Assembly: GCF_000014005.1 (NCBI RefSeq)
Contig: NC_008009.1
Span: 5,510,501-5,574,500, forward strand
Direction: 5' to 3'
Source of the DNA: Candidatus Koribacter versatilis Ellin345
GTDB lineage: Bacteria; Acidobacteriota; Terriglobia; Terriglobales; Acidobacteriaceae
DNA: 64,000 nucleotides
The notes under the pieces were generated by a model. It searched no databases, was not told the DNA's origin, and saw only the letters and a program-made list of their open reading frames with translations. The translations under genes and the position numbers were made by a program. Shown piece by piece: positions 1 to 10,572 of the stretch. Within the stretch, counting starts at the first letter, position 1, and the number at the start of each line of letters is the position of its first letter.

Positions 1-12
1 AAATATCCCATA

Positions 13-79
13 CACCACAGAGGCGCAGAGGGCTTGAGAAGAAAACCTTAAACCTCTGTGCCTCTGAGTCTCCGTGGTG
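13..79. repeat. Inverted repeat of the CACCACAGAGG family
   Basis: The left arm CACCACAGAGGCGCAGAGG (13-31) is matched by an imperfect inverted right arm ending in CCGTGGTG at 79, with an AT-richer centre. Shorter pieces of the same motif occur near 17487-17504 and 39692-39715. It lies downstream of the minus-strand gene ending at 120. It looks like a dispersed intergenic palindrome; no coding potential is seen. Confidence 0.6.
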
Positions 80-88
80 AATGTCGTA

Positions 89-128
89 CAGAAGAGGATC
101 TACTTTTTCAGAAGAGGATCTACTTCTT
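89..128. repeat. 20-bp tandem duplication across a stop codon
   Basis: Two adjacent 20-bp units, both beginning CAGAAGAGGATCTACTT, differ at a single base. The proximal unit contains the stop codon of the minus-strand gene 120-758; the distal copy lies in its 3' untranslated region. It is probably a small slippage duplication. Confidence 0.75.
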
Positions 129-758
129 CGCCATTTCAATCTGCGCTTCCACAGTTTCAACGGCGCGCCCACGACGGATCAGCCACCAAACCAGCAGCGC
201 GGCTGCGATGACGGCCAGCACGATGAGCTTGGTCTTCATATGCCCGTGCATGATGAACTCGACCACGCCGGGGCCGAATTTGATCGTCAGGAAAGAGAGA
301 ATGAGGAAGCGCGCCATGCGTCCAGTGAAGATGCCAAGCAGGAAACGCCACACGCTCATCTCCGCGACGCCGGCGGCCAGCACGAACAGCTTGAAGGGCG
401 TAGGCGGCGGGAGTATGGCCGGCAGCGCAAGGGTAAGGAATTCGCTCTTCTCGAAGCGAGCGTGGATTTTTTCGAAGCGCTCCCGTCCGATGCGCTTTAC
501 CAGGAGCTCTTCCCCACCTTTGTAGCCGATCCCGTAAACCACGAGACTGCCGAGCGCTGACCCAATGGCGCCCATAAAGCAGTAAAGAAGAAAGCGTGAA
601 CGGTCGGCCCAAACAAACTGGGCAACGACGAAATCGAGCGGCATACCCAGGGCGGCAGCGTCGAGAGCTGCGATAGCTAGAACGCCCCAAGGTCCCCACG
701 GCAAAAGGATCCCGAGCAGGGCTTTGTACTTGGCGAATATGGCTTTAATCGGCTTCAC
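120..758 (-). CDS. VTT/DedA-like (YqaA-type) inner-membrane protein
   Basis: The 212-residue protein is strongly hydrophobic, with about five membrane segments near residues 14-35, 57-78, 112-135, 140-160 and 178-196. The proline-rich PPPTPFKLFVLAAGV stretch near residue 117 resembles the re-entrant region of the VTT (SNARE-associated Golgi/DedA) family. Members are linked to lipid translocation and envelope homeostasis, but the substrate here is unknown. The likely start is a GTG at 758; TACAAT lies 14 bases upstream. It appears monocistronic. Family placement is good, exact function is not known. Confidence 0.8.
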   Translation of the reverse strand: MKPIKAIFAKYKALLGILLPWGPWGVLAIAALDAAALGMPLDFVVAQFVWADRSRFLLYCFMGAIGSALGSLVVYGIGYKGGEELLVKRIGRERFEKIHARFEKSEFLTLALPAILPPPTPFKLFVLAAGVAEMSVWRFLLGIFTGRMARFLILSFLTIKFGPGVVEFIMHGHMKTKLIVLAVIAAALLVWWLIRRGRAVETVEAQIEMAKK

Positions 759-797
759 GGGACGAAACTTCTATTGTACGGGAGGCCTGACGGACGG

Positions 798-1198
798 CTA
801 TTTCGGCGAGATCTGGTTGTCGTCGTGAGGGCAGTTGTTCTGCACCGGCCGGTTCCGCAGAAATTCTTCGAGGGCCACGATCAGGCGGGCGGGATCGGTC
901 ATGTCCACATTGGCGTCGGCCCAGGGCGCCTGCTCCGGTTCACCGCGATGATAGACATGCAGGATCAGGAGGTCGGGACAATCCTGACGAATCTCGCGCA
1001 AGAGTCTGTCGCGGTCGGCGAAGGGGACACTGTTGTTCACGATGAGCGCCGTGACGCGATCATTGTGGAGGAGTTGGAGAATGTCATCCGGAGTCTTCGG
1101 AGTGATTACACGGTAGCCCGACGCAGAGAGCATCTGATTGCGTTTCAAGGTTTCAGCGGCGTCGGCGGTCAGCGTTGCAATCGTCAGTCGGGTCGAGG

Positions 1199-1202
<4 letters not shown>
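798..1202 (-). CDS. Degenerate response-regulator receiver domain (pseudo-receiver)
   Basis: The 134-residue protein has the length and alternating strand/helix pattern of a single receiver domain. The acidic pair normally after strand 1 is missing (TIATLTADA), and the phosphoacceptor position reads LIVNN, so Asn replaces Asp. It therefore probably cannot be phosphorylated conventionally. Its start overlaps the stop of the upstream canonical receiver gene by 4 bases (1199-1202), so the two are translationally coupled. No output domain is present. It may act by protein contact or as a partner of the first receiver; that is inference. Confidence 0.75.
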
Positions 1203-3812
<2,610 letters not shown>

Positions 3813-3824
3813 CGCTGTGGGTGC

Positions 3825-3849
3825 CCCACCCTTCCCGAAGGGAGGTGGG
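3825..3849. repeat. CCCACC...GGTGGG hairpin after ligA
   Basis: CCCACCCTTCCC pairs imperfectly with GGGAGGTGGG around a short loop, 13 bases after the ligA stop. It has no U-tract. Closely related hairpins occur at 33366-33391 (after tuf) and 24200-24226 (rpoB-rpoC gap), so this is a dispersed hairpin family that may stabilise 3' ends or attenuate transcription. Confidence 0.55.
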
Positions 3850-4007
3850 AAGAGGTGATGGATCTCACGTCGGTCGGTGTCCGCCATCACTTACTTCGTG
3901 ACACGAACCGCCTATTCTGCTCATGTGGGGGCATATCCCACCGCGACATTGTGTTCTTTGAAAACCGACGAAGGATCCCGAGAGCACCGCTTATCGCGCC
4001 CCGCAAC

Positions 4008-4124
4008 CTCTTTGTTTTGAAGATTTTGCCTCTAACTCCTTTAGATGGAATATTTTGCGAACTGTTCCGTAGCTAAGTCACGCGTTTTCAAGATTTTGCA
4101 ATTTCCTAGGGGGAGGGGGTACCC
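4008..4124 (-). repeat. Dispersed repeat with three GCAAAATATTC-like units, copy 1
   Basis: Read on the minus strand, the element starts GTACCCCCTCCCC directly after the stop of the phosphatase gene (4127). It then carries three spaced units of the form GCAAAATMTTS. It aligns along most of its length with 17344-17460 and in architecture with 41928-42038. The rest of the 3813-4126 gap holds only the hairpin above; a 73-codon plus-strand frame at 3855-4076 runs through the repeat and is not considered a gene. Confidence 0.7.
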
Positions 4125-4126
4125 GC

Positions 4127-5530
4127 TCACACGTGCTCGACGATCAGCAGGGTCAGGTCGTCGGACTGTTCGCGCTGGCCGCGCCAGCGCTCGACAGCCG
4201 TGATCACCGTACCGAGCAATTCGCCCGCAGAACCGTTGGAATCTTTCAGGATCGCGCTGAGGCGCTCACTGCCGAACTCTTCTTCCGCGACATTTTCGGA
4301 TTCGACAATGCCGTCGGTGTACATCGCGAGGCGGTCGCCGCGCGCAAATGGCACCGTCACTTCGGAATATTCCGCGATTGGCAGGATGCCGAGCGGTAGG
4401 CCGTTCTGCTCGACCGCGTCCAGCGTTCCAGAACTCGACCTCCACAGCAATAGCGGCGGATGTCCCGCAGCGGCGTAGCTGAGCGATTGCGCTTGCGGAT
4501 CGAGGACCGCAAAGGCCGCCGTGATGTACTGCCCGTGCGATTGCCCGCAGAAGGCGCGATTCAGTTCGGCAAGCAACTCGGCGGGCCGGGTGGTAACGCG
4601 CGACTCGATGCTAAGCGCCGTCTTGAGCATCGACGCGACCAGCGCCGCAGGCAGTCCGTGGCCAGAGACATCGGCGATGAAGAGCCCAATGCGATCGCCA
4701 CTGAGCGGCAGGAAGTCATAGAGATCGCCGGCCACGCTGGTCATCGGCTCATACTTCGCGGCAATCTGAAAGTGTGGGGTCGCCGGCGGGCCCGCGGGCA
4801 GGATACTCATCTGGATCCGACGCGCCTGGTCCATCTCGGCCTGCATCGTGACCATCCGGTTGTGGTCGCGCGAGACCCGGTACTGCACCGCATAGCCCAT
4901 TGCGAACAAGAAGACCAGGAAGCCAAAAGGCTCGGTCCACGCGCTCGGAACGACGCCGATTGCCGCGAGGTTGTCGTAGACGACCGTCAATTGAAAGACG
5001 ACAAAGCCGATGCCTGCGGAACGCAACGCCCCATCCAGCGGGATATAACGGCTGCGGATGTCGGCAACCAGCAGGATCGCCGTGAGCAACGACGTAGCGA
5101 TGACGAGCACGCCGTTGATCTTTGGGTACGACCAGGGGGAGTGGGTGAACAAATCGTGCGTGATCCCGACGACTGCGAACACGCCGAAGCAGCCAGCCGC
5201 AATTCGAAACCACTTGTGGGAACGCGGACTGGCGAAGTAGGTCCAGATGTAGATGCCGGCAATCGGCATCACGTAATTCATTGCGGACCACATTTGGCGG
5301 TCGAGATAAGTGGAGAGTCCGAGAACGAACGGGACGATGCGAAGCTGCAGCAGCAAACGGCTTCCGTAGAGGGTTCCAATCAGCCCGAAAAATGCGGTGA
5401 TCCGCTGGCGCGGCCGCGAGAAGACCCCTTGCAGAATGGAGAGCAAACCGACGGTCAGGATGAGAACGCCGATCGCGAAGTACACGAGGTCCACGCTCAA
5501 AATCGCACGGATCTCGGTGTCGCTATGCAC
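4127..5530 (-). CDS. Membrane-bound SpoIIE/RsbU-type serine phosphatase
   Basis: The 467-residue protein has about seven hydrophobic segments in residues 1-215, a short linker helix, and a C-terminal PP2C/SpoIIE phosphatase domain from about residue 240. Metal-binding motifs are visible: VAGDLYD, ADVSGHG, AMYTDG and SDDLTLL. Such enzymes dephosphorylate anti-sigma-factor antagonists in partner-switching stress pathways; no antagonist or anti-sigma kinase lies beside it. The start is a GTG at 5530 with TATAAT 6 bases upstream and no Shine-Dalgarno, suggesting a leaderless message. The signal sensed by the membrane part is unknown. Confidence 0.88.
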   Translation of the reverse strand: MHSDTEIRAILSVDLVYFAIGVLILTVGLLSILQGVFSRPRQRITAFFGLIGTLYGSRLLLQLRIVPFVLGLSTYLDRQMWSAMNYVMPIAGIYIWTYFASPRSHKWFRIAAGCFGVFAVVGITHDLFTHSPWSYPKINGVLVIATSLLTAILLVADIRSRYIPLDGALRSAGIGFVVFQLTVVYDNLAAIGVVPSAWTEPFGFLVFLFAMGYAVQYRVSRDHNRMVTMQAEMDQARRIQMSILPAGPPATPHFQIAAKYEPMTSVAGDLYDFLPLSGDRIGLFIADVSGHGLPAALVASMLKTALSIESRVTTRPAELLAELNRAFCGQSHGQYITAAFAVLDPQAQSLSYAAAGHPPLLLWRSSSGTLDAVEQNGLPLGILPIAEYSEVTVPFARGDRLAMYTDGIVESENVAEEEFGSERLSAILKDSNGSAGELLGTVITAVERWRGQREQSDDLTLLIVEHV

Positions 5531-5536
5531 GCGGCG

Positions 5537-5542
5537 ATTATA
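5537..5542 (-). promoter_or_regulatory. Perfect -10 hexamer 6 nt before the phosphatase GTG
   Basis: TATAAT on the minus strand is separated from the GTG at 5530 by six bases, which would place the transcription start at the initiator codon. The -35 region is weak. Confidence 0.55.
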
Positions 5543-5565
5543 TCGTTCGAATTCCGGACGAAAGA

Positions 5566-5591
5566 AAAGGGAGAGTGCTGGCTCTCCCTTT
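5566..5591 (-). terminator. Intrinsic terminator after the PRC-barrel gene
   Basis: A 10-bp stem AAAGGGAGAG/CTCTCCCTTT with a six-base loop is followed on the minus strand by TTCTTTC. It lies 25 bases after the stop at 5616 and separates this unit from the phosphatase gene. Confidence 0.75.
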
Positions 5592-5615
5592 CGCCGAAGC
5601 CCTCAGCGATGAAAG

Positions 5616-6494
5616 TTACGCGGCGCGGTCTTTCTTTTCGCCGCAACTTCCGCAGCGCGCGGTGATGTCCACGCGATTGCGGCGAAGCAGTTCTTCGAAC
5701 CCTTGCACACGGCGATGGCGCTGTTCGACCGGCATGTAAATGTCATCCGGGTTCGTGAGCGTATCCTGCTCGGCCATCATCGGATCGTCGGGCGCGATCG
5801 GAGCTTTGTCGTAAAGGCCGCGGATGGAATCGCGATGTTCGGTGCCGGCCGCAATCTCGTTACGCCGCGCGGCTGCGCGTGTCTCAGCGCTGATGTCTTT
5901 CTCGAGCCCTGCGGACGCTCCCGGACGAGCCGTGTCTTCGGCGCGAGCAGCAAGGCCCGCGGGACGCATGCGCGTCTTGTTAGGATCGGGCGTCGGGTCG
6001 CTGAACTTGTCGGCGATACGCTGGGGAGTGAAGTTGTAGCCCTCCAGCGCTTCCATGTTGCCAGTCGCAGGCGGCATCTCCGATGGCTCCGGCGTAAGGA
6101 TGTGGGTGCTGCCTTCCTTATGCATCACATCGCCGTCGGTCGTCCACTCTTTGCGGTAGCGACTTTCGTAGTCGCGGAAATCGCGGTCGCTGTCCACATG
6201 CTTCTCGTCATAGACGGGGAAACGTTCGATCTGGTCCTTGGTGAGGTTTACCGCGAAGTCGTCGTCGTGGTCAGGACGCGAGAAGATCTGGTTCGCGGGA
6301 ACGAGAAACTTCTTGGTGCTCAGCCAGCCGCCGGTATCCACGACGGCATAACGCAAGCTGCCGCTGGAGTGGTCGAAGATGACGTCGTCAATTTTGCCAA
6401 GCTTTTCGTCGCGGGCGCCGTAGAGTTCCGAGCCGCGGATATCGCCGGCATCTTTCGCGAATTCATAATCGCGCAGGGTTCCGAAGTGTGCCAT
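5616..6494 (-). CDS. PRC-barrel domain protein with C-terminal CxxC
   Basis: The N-terminal 100 residues match a PRC-barrel: GSELYGARDEKLGKIDDVIF followed by RYAVVDTGGW and a FLVPANQI strand. PRC-barrels occur in photosynthetic reaction centres, RimM and stress-related soil-bacterial proteins. The middle (residues 130-230) is charged and probably disordered. The tail contains a CGSCGEKK motif that could bind metal or be redox active. The 292-residue protein has no signal peptide. It follows the HIT and small membrane-protein genes on the same strand, with an 80-base gap. Specific function is unknown. Confidence 0.8.
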   Translation of the reverse strand: MAHFGTLRDYEFAKDAGDIRGSELYGARDEKLGKIDDVIFDHSSGSLRYAVVDTGGWLSTKKFLVPANQIFSRPDHDDDFAVNLTKDQIERFPVYDEKHVDSDRDFRDYESRYRKEWTTDGDVMHKEGSTHILTPEPSEMPPATGNMEALEGYNFTPQRIADKFSDPTPDPNKTRMRPAGLAARAEDTARPGASAGLEKDISAETRAAARRNEIAAGTEHRDSIRGLYDKAPIAPDDPMMAEQDTLTNPDDIYMPVEQRHRRVQGFEELLRRNRVDITARCGSCGEKKDRAA

Positions 6495-6574
6495 AAAAGG
6501 GTGCTCCTCCTACACCGATCGCGCTGCATGCGCGTACTTCGGGTAGGATGCGCACTCCTGAGCGGGAGTGGTGC

Positions 6575-6898
6575 TCAGTCCAGAGTGGTGGAAAAGAACC
6601 GGAAAATGTAGATAGGGATGAAGAGAAGTCCGGCGTAGAGCAGCCCGTTGATGATGAGCATAGCGGGAACGATCTTGAAGTACTCGCAATTCGACGCGCC
6701 TGCTTCCTGCGCGGTGCACGGGAACCAGGAGGTCGCCATATCCAGACCGGGACTCTGAATGCGGTGAATGAGGGATGCAGCGCTGGTTTGCGTTGCCTGC
6801 ACAAACTCACCATTGAGGATGAGAAGTAACCAGAGCACCAGCGAGGCAACGAATCCGACGGTCAGCGCGACGTAGAACGTCTTGCGGAACTTGATCAA
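6575..6898 (-). CDS. Small membrane protein of unknown function
   Basis: The 107-residue protein has two clear transmembrane segments, near residues 8-30 and 79-100, flanking a loop with two cysteines (WFPCTAQEAGASNCEY) that may be periplasmic and disulfide-bonded. Its ATG lies 1 base after the stop of the HIT gene, so the two are very likely cotranslated. I do not recognise the family. Confidence 0.7.
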   Translation of the reverse strand: MIKFRKTFYVALTVGFVASLVLWLLLILNGEFVQATQTSAASLIHRIQSPGLDMATSWFPCTAQEAGASNCEYFKIVPAMLIINGLLYAGLLFIPIYIFRFFSTTLD

Positions 6899-6899
6899 G

Positions 6900-7382
6900 T
6901 CAGGTCCTTAAAGTGCTCGCAATCTTCTCATAAGTCTGGTCGAGCGTCTCAGGTAAAACCCGCGTCTCGCCGACCACGCTAATGAAGTTCGCGTCAGCAG
7001 TCCATCGCGGCAGGACGTGCATGTGGATGTGGCCTGCAACTCCGGCTCCCGCGCACTTACCAATGTTCATGCCCAGATTCACGCCCTCGGCGTTATAAGT
7101 CTTCCGCAAGACCGACTCCATACGCTGCGAAAGGTCGATCATCTCGTGGGCGGCGTCGCGCGGAAGCTTGTCCAACTGGTCGAGGTGGGCGAAAGGGACG
7201 ACCATCACGTGCCCACTGGTGTAAGGGAACGCGTTGAGGATGATGTAGCAGTGCTCACCGCGGTGAACGATGTAGTTCTTGCGGTCGTCGTTTTCGCGGG
7301 GCTTGTCGCAGAAGATGCAGCCGGAAGCGCGGTCAGCCGAGGTGATGTACGCATAGCGCCAAGGCGTCCAGAGGTAGTCCAT
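6900..7382 (-). CDS. HIT-family nucleotide hydrolase/phosphorylase
   Basis: The 160-residue protein carries the histidine triad HIHMH at residues 118-122, with the central His120 as nucleophile, preceded by GMNIGKCAGAGVAG. The N-terminus WTPWRYAYI and the CIFC motif resemble the Ap4A phosphorylase-like HIT branch, which cleaves dinucleoside polyphosphates or nucleoside phosphoramidates. It is the first gene of a unit with the small membrane protein and perhaps the PRC-barrel gene. A promoter with a 17-bp spacer places transcription start at the ATG itself. Confidence 0.9.
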   Translation of the reverse strand: MDYLWTPWRYAYITSADRASGCIFCDKPRENDDRKNYIVHRGEHCYIILNAFPYTSGHVMVVPFAHLDQLDKLPRDAAHEMIDLSQRMESVLRKTYNAEGVNLGMNIGKCAGAGVAGHIHMHVLPRWTADANFISVVGETRVLPETLDQTYEKIASTLRT

Positions 7383-7388
7383 ACGTGG

Positions 7389-7417
7389 AGATTAGCGAAG
7401 GGAACTAAGGAGAGCAA
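7389..7417 (-). promoter_or_regulatory. HIT gene promoter, leaderless configuration
   Basis: On the minus strand, TTGCTC (7412-7417) and TAATCT (7389-7394) are separated by 17 bases. Only six bases separate the -10 from the ATG at 7382, and no Shine-Dalgarno is present. Confidence 0.6.
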
Positions 7418-7689
7418 CTTGGCCGTGGGCGAGGATGGATTTCGCATGACAAAGCTTCACGTTGTGTACTGAGGATGTTTATTGGGACGAAATTTGCTTC
7501 CAGCTCGCTCTCTCTGCATCCATCCTGGAGTCCAATCATCTAAGGGAGTCGGTATTCGTCGAGCTCAGGCGAGGGCCGGTTTTACGGGTGAAGTCTTTGT
7601 GGGAATGTTTGCGTTTTTGGTTAAATTTTAACCAGCAACTTGGACGCAAAAATTTTCTGCAAAGCATTGGTTAAAAAGGGTTGCCGGGT

Positions 7690-7719
7690 TTGACACTTGC
7701 TTTCAGCAAGGGCTATAGT
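7690..7719 (+). promoter_or_regulatory. rpsA promoter
   Basis: A perfect TTGACA (7690-7695) is followed after 18 bases by TATAGT (7714-7719). The expected start near 7726 gives an untranslated leader of about 150 bases for rpsA. Confidence 0.75.
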
Positions 7720-7875
7720 CAAAGAGTCTTCTGATGCGGGGCCCGCATTGGAAGATCCGGCCGCTGGATTGTCCAACCCGCTCAAACGGGCACTCATAAC
7801 CAAGACTTTCGCCAGCCGTCCGATGGATACGCTCTCTCAGTCTCTCAACTGAGGGCGCAAAACGCTGAATCAATA

Positions 7876-9705
7876 ATGCCTTTCGACGATCCAAACGTTA
7901 CCTCGTCCACCGAACAAAGCGAAGAACACGGTGCTGCAGCGTCGCAGCAGCCGGTTGCTGTGCAGGCCCATAATCCACCCGAGGCAAAGCCCACTGCGGG
8001 CCGTCCTCGCAACGAAGAGAACATGACGGAAGATTTCGCAACCGCACTCGAATCCTTTGAACAAGAACAGTCTGAGCAGGCATTGAATGAGGACCGCGTC
8101 CTCGTTGGCCGAGTGCTCAGCATAACCCCCCAGTACGTCGTCGTAGACGTGGGCTTGAAGTCCGAGGGCGTAGTGCCCATCGAGGAAGTCAAGGACCACG
8201 ACGGCAACGTTTCCTTCCAGCCGGGCGAAGAAATCGCCGTGATGCAGGAAAAGGGACACACCGAAGAGGGGTACGTGCACCTCTCCCACCAGAAGGCACA
8301 GCGCCTGAAGGCATGGGACGAGATCGAGAAAGCGTACAACGATAAATCTTCCATCAAGGCGCGGGCGATTGACCGCATCAAGGGTGGCCTCACCGTCGAC
8401 ATCATGGGAGCGCGCGCGTTCCTGCCAGGTTCCCAGGTGGACCTGCGGCCGGTGCGCAATCTTGACGCACTGAAGGGCCATGAGCTCGAAGTCCGGATCA
8501 TCAAGCTGAACAAGAAGCGCGGCAACATCGTAGTTTCGCGCAAGCAGATCCTGGAAGAAGAGCAGAACGACAAGAAGTCGAAGACGCTCGAGCACCTCAA
8601 CGAAGACGCGGTTCTCACCGGCACGGTGAAGAACCTGACCGACTACGGTGCGTTCGTTGACCTCGGCGGCATCGATGGCCTGCTGCACATCACCGACATG
8701 TCGTGGGGACGCCTGACTCATCCGCGCGACCTCGTTCAAGTCGGCGACCAGATCCAGGTAAAGGTGCTGAAGTTCGACCGAGATAAGCAGCGTGTCTCGC
8801 TGGGCTTCAAGCAGCTCACGCCTGACCCGTGGCTCGACGCATCCGAACGGTACCCGATTGGCGCGCGCGTACACGGCCGCGTGATCAGCGTGACCGACTA
8901 CGGTGCGTTCATCGAACTCGAACAGGGGATTGAAGGTCTCGTGCACGTGAGCGAGATGACCTGGTCGAAGCGGATGAAGCATCCGTCGAAAATCGTCAAC
9001 GTTGGCGATCAAGTCGACGCAGTGGTGCTGAACGTGAATCCGCAGGAACGTCGCATCAGCCTCGGCCTGAAGCAGCTCGAAACTAACCCGTGGGAGTCGC
9101 TGCATGAGAAGTTCCCGGTGGGCGGCGTGGTTGAGGGCAAGGTCCGCAACCTGACCGACTTCGGCGCGTTCATCGAGATTGAAGACGGCATCGACGGCCT
9201 CGTCCACGTCAGCAACCTGAGCTGGACGAAGCGCGTGAAGCATCCTTCGGAAGTGCTGAAGAAGGGCGATAAGGTCAAGGCTGTGGTGCTCGCAATCGAG
9301 CCCGACAACCGCCGCCTCTCGCTCGGCGTGAAGCAGTTACAGCCCGATGTCTGGGAGACGTTCTTCGAAACGCATCGCGTTGGCGACATCATCCACGGCA
9401 AGGTGCTGCGCCTCGCGAGCTTCGGTGCATTCATCGAGATCGCGGACGGAGTGGAGGGCCTGTGCCACAACTCCGAAGCGAGCGATGAGCACGGCGCTCC
9501 GCTCAAGCTGGAACCCGGACAAGAGTTCGACTTCAAGATCATCAAGATGAATCCTGATGAAAAGAAGGTCGGCCTCAGCCTCCGCGCAGTCGGCGAAGAA
9601 GCCAGCCGCGTAGAGATCGAGAACTACAAGGCTCCGGCCTCGAGTTCTCCGGGCGCTGCGACCATCGGCGAACTGCTAAGCTGGAAGCGAGAGCAGCAAG
9701 ACTAA
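7876..9705 (+). CDS. rpsA: 30S ribosomal protein S1
   Basis: The 609-residue protein has six S1 RNA-binding repeats. Repeats 3-6 are easily recognised by the series NLTDYGAFVDL, SVTDYGAFIEL, NLTDFGAFIEI and RLASFGAFIEI. S1 binds mRNA on the 30S subunit and helps initiation on structured leaders. The first 65 residues are an acidic, low-complexity extension rich in Glu and Gln. The gene stands alone, with a strong promoter and a strong terminator. Confidence 0.96.
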   Translation: MPFDDPNVTSSTEQSEEHGAAASQQPVAVQAHNPPEAKPTAGRPRNEENMTEDFATALESFEQEQSEQALNEDRVLVGRVLSITPQYVVVDVGLKSEGVVPIEEVKDHDGNVSFQPGEEIAVMQEKGHTEEGYVHLSHQKAQRLKAWDEIEKAYNDKSSIKARAIDRIKGGLTVDIMGARAFLPGSQVDLRPVRNLDALKGHELEVRIIKLNKKRGNIVVSRKQILEEEQNDKKSKTLEHLNEDAVLTGTVKNLTDYGAFVDLGGIDGLLHITDMSWGRLTHPRDLVQVGDQIQVKVLKFDRDKQRVSLGFKQLTPDPWLDASERYPIGARVHGRVISVTDYGAFIELEQGIEGLVHVSEMTWSKRMKHPSKIVNVGDQVDAVVLNVNPQERRISLGLKQLETNPWESLHEKFPVGGVVEGKVRNLTDFGAFIEIEDGIDGLVHVSNLSWTKRVKHPSEVLKKGDKVKAVVLAIEPDNRRLSLGVKQLQPDVWETFFETHRVGDIIHGKVLRLASFGAFIEIADGVEGLCHNSEASDEHGAPLKLEPGQEFDFKIIKMNPDEKKVGLSLRAVGEEASRVEIENYKAPASSSPGAATIGELLSWKREQQD

Positions 9706-9724
9706 CGTGGAACGGAAGTGAGCG

Positions 9725-9750
9725 AAGGCCGCCGAAAGGCGGCCTTTGTT
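9725..9750 (+). terminator. rpsA intrinsic terminator
   Basis: A perfect 9-bp stem AAGGCCGCC/GGCGGCCTT with a GAAA tetraloop is followed by TGTT, 20 bases after the rpsA stop. It lies between convergent genes and may act on both strands. Confidence 0.85.
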
Positions 9751-9774
9751 ATTGCATTAGAAATCGTAGGAAGG

Positions 9775-10152
9775 CTACTTTTCAATCTTGAGATTAATGC
9801 GGGGATCGCCACGGCCATCGAACTGGCTGAGCTTCTTGGTGGAGCTCTTCTTGCCGTCCTTGAGCGAGGCGTAGACTTCGTAATCCACATTCATGGAGAG
9901 CGCCGGGAAGCGGTAGCTGCCGTCTTTCTGAGAGACGTAGCTCTTGATGGCCAGGGTCTTCATGTCCTTGATGTAAACGATCGCGTCAGGCAACGGCTGG
10001 TCGCCGACGTCGGTGACCTGGCCGACGAGGGTGCGCGAGGTAACGGGCTTCTCTTTTTTCGGCATTGAGTAGCCGCCGCTGCCGAGTGTGAGCTGCGCTG
10101 CGGCGAAACTCGAGATGATCAGTACCAACGCAAGTGCGAACGTCTTTTTCAT
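9775..10152 (-). CDS. Secreted carboxypeptidase-regulatory-like domain protein
   Basis: The 125-residue protein has a signal peptide (MKKTFALALVLIISSFAAA) and one small beta-sandwich domain of the CarboxypepD_reg/transthyretin-like type: TLVGQVTDVGDQPLPDAIVYI then KDGSYRFPALSMNVDYEVYA. Such domains are common in extracytoplasmic acidobacterial proteins and usually contribute adhesion or stability. It follows a second protein of the same fold 39 bases upstream. No catalytic residues are seen. Confidence 0.75.
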   Translation of the reverse strand: MKKTFALALVLIISSFAAAQLTLGSGGYSMPKKEKPVTSRTLVGQVTDVGDQPLPDAIVYIKDMKTLAIKSYVSQKDGSYRFPALSMNVDYEVYASLKDGKKSSTKKLSQFDGRGDPRINLKIEK

Positions 10153-10191
10153 AAATCCTCCCGCACTCTATGCGGTACTTCTGTAAACCCA

Positions 10192-10572
10192 CTACTTGGC
10201 GAGATGTATCGAAATATCGGCCCGTTCGTTGCTGTGGATGTGGACTTTCGTCTGAGGTTTCGTCCCACCTTTCGGGACCTTGATGTCCGCAATCACCACA
10301 TAATCATTGTCGCCCGTCGGGACGCGTTGGGCAAACTCGCCGCTGTGGTCGGAAACCAGTTCCCACTTGGGCTTCTTGTCGCCGACGCGCTGGAGTTTTA
10401 CCGGAACGCCGGGAACCACACGGCCATCGGCGTCGAACACCGTGCCATAAATCAGCGCGTAGTCTTTCTTGTCGCCGGCAAACAGCACGGGCGAACCCAG
10501 GAAGAGAAGCAGCGCCGCGGCGATGACGCGACGGCGCGACAGTGCGAAGACGCTGCTGTTACTCGTCGCCAT
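10192..10572 (-). CDS. Secreted carboxypeptidase-regulatory-like domain protein
   Basis: Starting at the ATG at 10572 the protein has 126 residues. It has an N-terminal SRRRVIAAALLLFLG segment that looks like a Sec or weak Tat signal, then a beta-sandwich with YGTVFDADGRVVPGVPVKL and DHSGEFAQRVPTGDNDYVV. The fold resembles its downstream neighbour. The start lies 14 bases inside the LysW-like gene, so translation is probably coupled. The frame is open further upstream, but that extension only overlaps the LysW-like gene. Confidence 0.75.
   Translation of the reverse strand: MATSNSSVFALSRRRVIAAALLLFLGSPVLFAGDKKDYALIYGTVFDADGRVVPGVPVKLQRVGDKKPKWELVSDHSGEFAQRVPTGDNDYVVIADIKVPKGGTKPQTKVHIHSNERADISIHLAK

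Larger units (their letters stand above)
7383..7875. other. Divergent promoter region between the HIT gene and rpsA
   Basis: This 493-base gap holds the minus-strand HIT promoter (7389-7417) and the plus-strand rpsA promoter (7690-7719), leaving an rpsA leader of about 150 bases. The TTAAATTTTAACC area near 7621 is AT-rich. A 70-codon plus-strand frame at 7462-7674 has no start signal or recognisable protein and is not called. The leader could hold the autoregulatory site common upstream of S1 genes; I see no specific conserved structure. Confidence 0.6.

Noticed and set aside
3855-4076. 73-codon plus-strand ORF after ligA
   Set aside because: It runs through a dispersed repeat, has no recognisable sequence and only the repeat supplies its frame.
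4460-5665. Plus-strand 401-codon frame
   Set aside because: Antisense of the SpoIIE-type phosphatase gene, which has clear motifs.
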